From Actinomycetota bacterium (GTDB lineage: Bacteria > Actinomycetota > Acidimicrobiia > Acidimicrobiales > Poriferisodaliceae), in assembly GCA_002731665.1 (NCBI GenBank), contig PCCJ01000037.1:1-16572 (forward strand): a stretch of DNA of 16,572 nucleotides. The letters are read 5' to 3'. Under the pieces are notes generated by a model. That model did no database searches, had not been told where the DNA came from, and was given only the letters and a program-made list of their open reading frames with translations. Of this stretch, positions 13,161 through 16,572 are shown one piece after another (position 1 is the first letter of the stretch; each line of letters opens with the position of its first letter). The translations under genes were made by a program, and so were the position numbers.

Positions 13161-15329
13161 ATGACCAAAGAAATACTTCAAGACCTTCTACGACTGCATC
13201 AGGGACCAATGATCGAACAAAAGCTTTCAAAAAAAGTAATTACAGGCTATTGCGAACCGTTATCAGTCAGGTGCGGTGAGGAAATATCTTGGTTTGGATC
13301 TAGTCATGTAGCAGTAGAAGGTGAAGTGGATGTCGTTCGGCTAATTTGTGGCGACCCCACGCGCTCAGGCCCTGGATTTGAGGAACAGGAAGTCGCGGCG
13401 ATTCAGAGTTCGACCGTAAAGCTTACCGAGCAACCATTAAATCCAGGTTCATACGCAGAGTTGACACTTAGTGCGAAAAGCCCGAAACGTATCAATTTAA
13501 GTTTTTGGTTTCAGCCGACACTATTAAAGCGAGATGGTGTGATTGCGTCCTTCGGATCTGGATCTAATGAATTTAGAATTCATAACCAGGGTGACAGACT
13601 ATTTGCAGATATCAATTCAGTAAGGTTTTCACTGCGGGAACGACGACTTGAGCGGCATCGTTGGTATTTCTTAAATATGGAACTGGACTTAGCTCAGGGC
13701 CAGTTTTTTTGCACTGTTACATCGCCGCAAACGAGATCTCCAGGACGAGATTTAATCCAAGGAGGACAAGAGACAGTTTCTTGCGAGTTTGAACCCACGG
13801 ACTTAGCTAATCTTGTGTTTCGTTTTGCCGCTGATTCAGGGACGAAGAGGTGGGATGGGCGAATAGCTGAACCATCGATAGAGCTGGACAATAATCGATA
13901 CCACTGGAGATTTGAGCACGGCCTTGACGGCGATGCGATTCCATCAGACTGTGGCGAACATACTTTTTCTTTGTTTCAATTACCAACGCGCGCCGTTCCC
14001 GGTCCCTCTTGGACTGGTGAGTACCAACGATGGGCTGAAGCCCCCGAGCAGTGGAATGCAGTTCATTTCCATCATGATGATCTCTATGACGCCGAATGGA
14101 ATGTCAGTTCAGCGATCGTTCTGCCGGATGATCTTCCGAGTGGCATCTACTGCTTCAGATTTCAGAGCGAAATAGGTACTGACAGAGTCCCATTTTTTGT
14201 GAGACCTAAAGTTGATGGCGAATATTCTGAAATAGCACTTTTAATGCCGACATGCACCTATATGGCCTATGCCAATCACCGCATGCTCATCCAAGGAGCT
14301 GATTTCATGGGGGCACGAAGTAATCTTCGCCCTGAGCATCAGTACTTGGTCGATCATCCTGAAGTCGGCCTCAGTCACTACGAGAAACACCCTGATGGCA
14401 GTGGGGTAATGTTTAGTTCGCGCAGAAGGCCTATTCTGCAACTTCGGCCTGGTGCAGACGGCTGGAATTTCACGCCTGACACTGATATCAATGCTTTCCT
14501 AGAACGATTAGAAGTGGGTCACGACATCCTCACAGATGAAGACATCCACTTCGATGGCTTTGATGCCTTGGAGCCATACCGGGTTCTTGTAACGGGAACT
14601 CATCCTGAGTACTGGTCGACAGTGATGCTTGACGCGCTTGAGAAATGGCAACGAAATGGCGGACGGCTTATTTATCTTGGAGGTAATGGTTTTTATTGGC
14701 GTGTGGCGTTTAGCGACAGCTGGCCCGGTTGTATCGAGCTGCGGAGGGCTGAAGATGGTGTCAGGCCTTGGCAGACAGGCGATGGTGAGAATTACCATGC
14801 ATGGGGTGGTGAATATGGAGGTCTTTGGCGTCGTAACGGAAGAGCTCCCAATCAATTGGTAGGTGTTGGTTTCGCGGCCCAAGGATTTGAAAAAGCAACT
14901 CATTACGTGAGAGACCCCGGAGTGATGAACTCTCGGGCTGCATGGATACTAGATGGGACAGAAGAGGAATTTATAGGTACGTCTGGGTTAGGCGGCGGCG
15001 CTGCTGGTCAAGAGGTTGATAGGTTTGATCTGAAACTCGGCTCGCCCGCGCATGCTGTAATCGTTGCCTCTGCCACTGACTTTGCTGCAGATATGATGCG
15101 AACGAAAGAAGAATTTGAGGGATCCGTCGCCATTTCGATACCTGACCCAAATGTCAGGGCGGACATAGTTTTCTACGAAACACCTGAAGGGGGAGCCGTC
15201 TTTAGCGTCGGATCGATCTCATGGTTCGGAGCTCTGGCTCGAAATAGTTACGACAACGACATAGCCCAAATTACTGAAAATGTTGTAACACGCTTTTTAG
15301 ATCCAACGCCTTTTGGAATACCCGATTGA
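13161..15329 (+). CDS. N,N-dimethylformamidase large-subunit homologue
   Basis: 722 residues against about 760 in the characterised Paracoccus/Alcaligenes enzyme. The N-terminal half contains a beta-rich, concanavalin/laminin-G-like stretch (about residues 85-250, with SAKSPKRINLSFWFQPT and RRLERHRWYFLNMELD). The C-terminal half matches the catalytic domain: TCTYMAYANHRM, LSHYEKHPDGSG, GTHPEYWS, GGRLIYLGGNGFYWR and WGGEYGGLWRRNGRAPN. Paracoccus dimethylformamidase uses an iron site of two Tyr and one Glu. By spacing, the likely equivalents are Y367 (or Y370), Y407 and E483, with H481 next to it in THPEYW. The enzyme would hydrolyse an N-substituted amide. The start ATG directly follows the rhodanese stop and has only a weak ribosome site. 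It converges on the KOW-type gene after 21 bp. No small subunit is seen. The native substrate need not be dimethylformamide. Confidence 0.88.
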   Translation: MTKEILQDLLRLHQGPMIEQKLSKKVITGYCEPLSVRCGEEISWFGSSHVAVEGEVDVVRLICGDPTRSGPGFEEQEVAAIQSSTVKLTEQPLNPGSYAELTLSAKSPKRINLSFWFQPTLLKRDGVIASFGSGSNEFRIHNQGDRLFADINSVRFSLRERRLERHRWYFLNMELDLAQGQFFCTVTSPQTRSPGRDLIQGGQETVSCEFEPTDLANLVFRFAADSGTKRWDGRIAEPSIELDNNRYHWRFEHGLDGDAIPSDCGEHTFSLFQLPTRAVPGPSWTGEYQRWAEAPEQWNAVHFHHDDLYDAEWNVSSAIVLPDDLPSGIYCFRFQSEIGTDRVPFFVRPKVDGEYSEIALLMPTCTYMAYANHRMLIQGADFMGARSNLRPEHQYLVDHPEVGLSHYEKHPDGSGVMFSSRRRPILQLRPGADGWNFTPDTDINAFLERLEVGHDILTDEDIHFDGFDALEPYRVLVTGTHPEYWSTVMLDALEKWQRNGGRLIYLGGNGFYWRVAFSDSWPGCIELRRAEDGVRPWQTGDGENYHAWGGEYGGLWRRNGRAPNQLVGVGFAAQGFEKATHYVRDPGVMNSRAAWILDGTEEEFIGTSGLGGGAAGQEVDRFDLKLGSPAHAVIVASATDFAADMMRTKEEFEGSVAISIPDPNVRADIVFYETPEGGAVFSVGSISWFGALARNSYDNDIAQITENVVTRFLDPTPFGIPD

Positions 15330-15350
15330 GTGCGTCAGAAATGTTCGCTG

Positions 15351-16037
15351 TCAGCTGCTAAATTTTTTTAACAGATCGGCGATTCTGTTATCGCTCGGAA
15401 AGTAGCCCTCGGGAACTTTCACACTCTCTTCAGTCTCTTGTTCGGCGGCTTTAGCTTCTTGCGCCGGCTCGACAGGCTTTGTGAGATCAGGAGTGGTAGT
15501 AGCATCAACGTCGATACCAGCGTCTTTCCGTGCGTCTCGAGACTTAGCTGTCAGGGCTGCAATGCGAGGGTCCACCGCATCAGCATCGGTGCTTTCAGGG
15601 CGAGGGCTTGCGGCCGCCTCAGCAGTTGGAGCAGCGTCTTCAACTCCGAGCTTTGATTTTGCAGCCTTGGACTTAGCTGCAAGCGCTGCTAATCGAGGGT
15701 CCAAACCAGCATCGGCTGCTGGGGCATTGGGCTCTGGGGCCACTGCTTTGGGCTTTGGTTTAATGTCAGCGCTAAATGCCGCTAAGGCTGCCTCTTTGGC
15801 GACTTTAGCCGCCTCGATACGAGCTTCTTGAAGTGCTGGCCAAGCCGGAACTGGTACCAACTTATTATGAGCCACTGAGGTACAGCTGACACCATTGTCG
15901 AACTCAACTCGATAGCGCTTTAGGTCTAGGCCAACGGCTCTACCAACTTTGCCTGCGGTTCCTTCTACGACTCCGGAGATGTTGTCAATAACAACTACTC
16001 TGGTGCCTTTTTTGTATTCAGAGGTGCTTTCAGCCAT
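15351..16037 (-). CDS. KOW/SH3-like domain protein with Ala/Pro-rich tail bearing a repeated DPR(L/I)AAL motif
   Basis: 228 residues. Residues 8-65 look like a small SH3-like beta barrel of KOW type: KKGTRVVVIDNISGVVEGTAG, then RYRVEFDNGVSC and HNKLVPVP. The rest (66-228) is Ala-, Lys-, Glu- and Pro-rich, probably helical or disordered. Within it DPRLAALAAKSKAAKS (from 113) and DPRIAALTAKSRDARK (from 156) are clear copies of one motif, and the C-terminus DNRIADLLKKFSS (from 216) is a third, degenerate copy. No enzyme motif, signal peptide or membrane segment is present. KOW-like domains often bind nucleic acid or ribosome-linked proteins, so an RNA or ribosome-associated role is possible but unproven. 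The ATG at 16037 has no clear ribosome site, so a leaderless transcript is possible. I do not recognise a named family. Confidence 0.82.
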   Translation of the reverse strand: MAESTSEYKKGTRVVVIDNISGVVEGTAGKVGRAVGLDLKRYRVEFDNGVSCTSVAHNKLVPVPAWPALQEARIEAAKVAKEAALAAFSADIKPKPKAVAPEPNAPAADAGLDPRLAALAAKSKAAKSKLGVEDAAPTAEAAASPRPESTDADAVDPRIAALTAKSRDARKDAGIDVDATTTPDLTKPVEPAQEAKAAEQETEESVKVPEGYFPSDNRIADLLKKFSS

Positions 16038-16222
16038 AGATGCTGATCGTAGACGATTACGAGCAATTTATGACCAACTAGCGATGGATTTTCGAAGGTG
16101 GCCCTTGATTAATAAAGCTTTGCATTCATGTGTTACTGGAAGGCCGGGCCCGAAATCAAAAATGGCGCATGTTTGCCCATGGTAAAGAGACTATTTATGC
16201 AGCATTTGAAGCTGTTCTAGTA

Positions 16223-16572
16223 TTATTTTTTCCCTAAACCGTTAAGGCTGAGCATTATTGCTTGGTCAAAAAAGTCACGTTGCGCATTGCTCCCGCCCAG
16301 CATCCAAATTTTGCTCCATATGGGCTCCATCTCTCGGAAAGAAGTGGCGTAGTTACCGTTAGCTAAGGAAGCAAGTCCAGAGGCAAGGGGGACTCCTACT
16401 TCTTTGAGTAGTTGTCCAGCGTGCGTCTTCAGGTGGCTAGCGTCGCGCATCGATAAAAGTAGATCATCTAATGAGCCTGAAGCGCCAGCTTTAGCGAGAG
16501 CGTAGGCGTAGTGGCAATCATTAAAGGGGTTTGCGTGGTGACCTATTCTAAAAATTGATCCTGGAACAAGTC
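16223..16572 (-). CDS. TTC38-like tetratricopeptide-repeat protein, C-terminal part (start beyond right edge)
   Basis: The minus-strand frame is open from the right edge to TAA at 16223-16225, giving about 116 residues. Visible motifs are FRIGHHANPFNDCHYAYALAKAG near the edge and IWMLGGSNAQRDFFDQAIMLSL near the end. These resemble the C-terminal segments of the TTC38 family of TPR proteins (NPFND-H...ALAxAG and LGGSHAQRDxFxQT), recalled from memory. An internal ATG at 16450 would give only 75 residues, but homology continues upstream, so the gene is cut by the window. TTC38-like proteins have helical repeats and no settled biochemical role. It lies upstream of the KOW-type gene on the same strand with a gap of about 185 bp, in which I found no gene or terminator. 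Confidence 0.75.
   Translation of the reverse strand, partial: LVPGSIFRIGHHANPFNDCHYAYALAKAGASGSLDDLLLSMRDASHLKTHAGQLLKEVGVPLASGLASLANGNYATSFREMEPIWSKIWMLGGSNAQRDFFDQAIMLSLNGLGKK

Noticed and set aside
14508..14903. Minus-strand frame of 131 codons inside the dimethylformamidase-like gene.
   Set aside because: Entirely opposite a conserved catalytic domain, with no motif, so a shadow frame.
15351..15370. T-run near 15362 as a terminator after the dimethylformamidase-like gene.
   Set aside because: It is the Lys-Lys-Phe coding end of the minus-strand KOW-type gene, and no stable GC-rich stem precedes it.
15481..15831. Plus-strand frame of 116 codons opposite the KOW-type gene.
   Set aside because: Ala/Ser-rich translation that mirrors the Ala-rich minus-strand tail; no ribosome site and no family features, so a shadow frame.

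Overview
The window reads as a gene-dense stretch of chromosome from a free-living, probably marine, heterotrophic bacterium. The base composition is close to balanced and slightly AT-rich. Intergenic gaps are mostly short and I see no insertion sequence, phage gene, rRNA, tRNA or CRISPR array. The gene families (hydantoinase/oxoprolinase, acyl-CoA dehydrogenase, class III CoA-transferase, crotonase, Amidohydro_2, amidase-signature enzyme, dimethylformamidase-like protein) recall the catabolic repertoires of marine Acidimicrobiia-type actinobacteria or SAR202-type Chloroflexi. No phylogenetic marker is present, so this is only a guess.

Layout. (1) 1-2624, minus strand: an acyl-CoA dehydrogenase followed by a hydantoinase/oxoprolinase A-type ATPase that runs off the left edge. 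(2) 2684-3172, plus: a stand-alone lumazine synthase, convergent with a zinc-free quinone-oxidoreductase-type dehydrogenase (3224-4207, minus). (3) 4504-5649, plus: an Amidohydro_2 metal hydrolase, convergent with an alpha/beta hydrolase (5660-6499, minus). A 24-bp inverted repeat lies in the divergent control region before the amidohydrolase. (4) 6500-7274: about 775 bp without a conventional gene. It holds a self-contained small transcription unit: a sigma70-like promoter, a folded leader, a 55-codon Cys/His-containing reading frame and a clear intrinsic terminator. (5) 7275-9017, plus: an SDR oxidoreductase and a crotonase-fold protein that lacks both usual catalytic glutamates. (6) 9036-9488, minus: a small four-helix membrane protein. 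(7) 9845-15329, plus: amidase, class III CoA-transferase, rhodanese and a dimethylformamidase large-subunit homologue; the last two are directly abutted. (8) 15351-16572, minus: a KOW/SH3-like protein with an Ala/Pro-rich tail carrying a repeated DPR(L/I)AAL motif, and the C-terminal part of a TTC38-like TPR protein cut by the right edge.

How it may work together. Most of the window encodes C-N and C-O bond hydrolysis and acyl-CoA processing. The block at 9.8-15.3 kb could hydrolyse amides (amidase, DMFase-like protein) and activate the released acid as a CoA ester (CoA-transferase). The SDR, crotonase and acyl-CoA dehydrogenase could then oxidise it. This pathway is an inference from families and order; no substrate is shown by the sequence. 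The two items most worth a second look are the structured-RNA/mini-ORF unit at 6.73-7.14 kb and the rhodanese-DMFase pair, in which a rhodanese sits where classical dimethylformamidase operons carry the small subunit.
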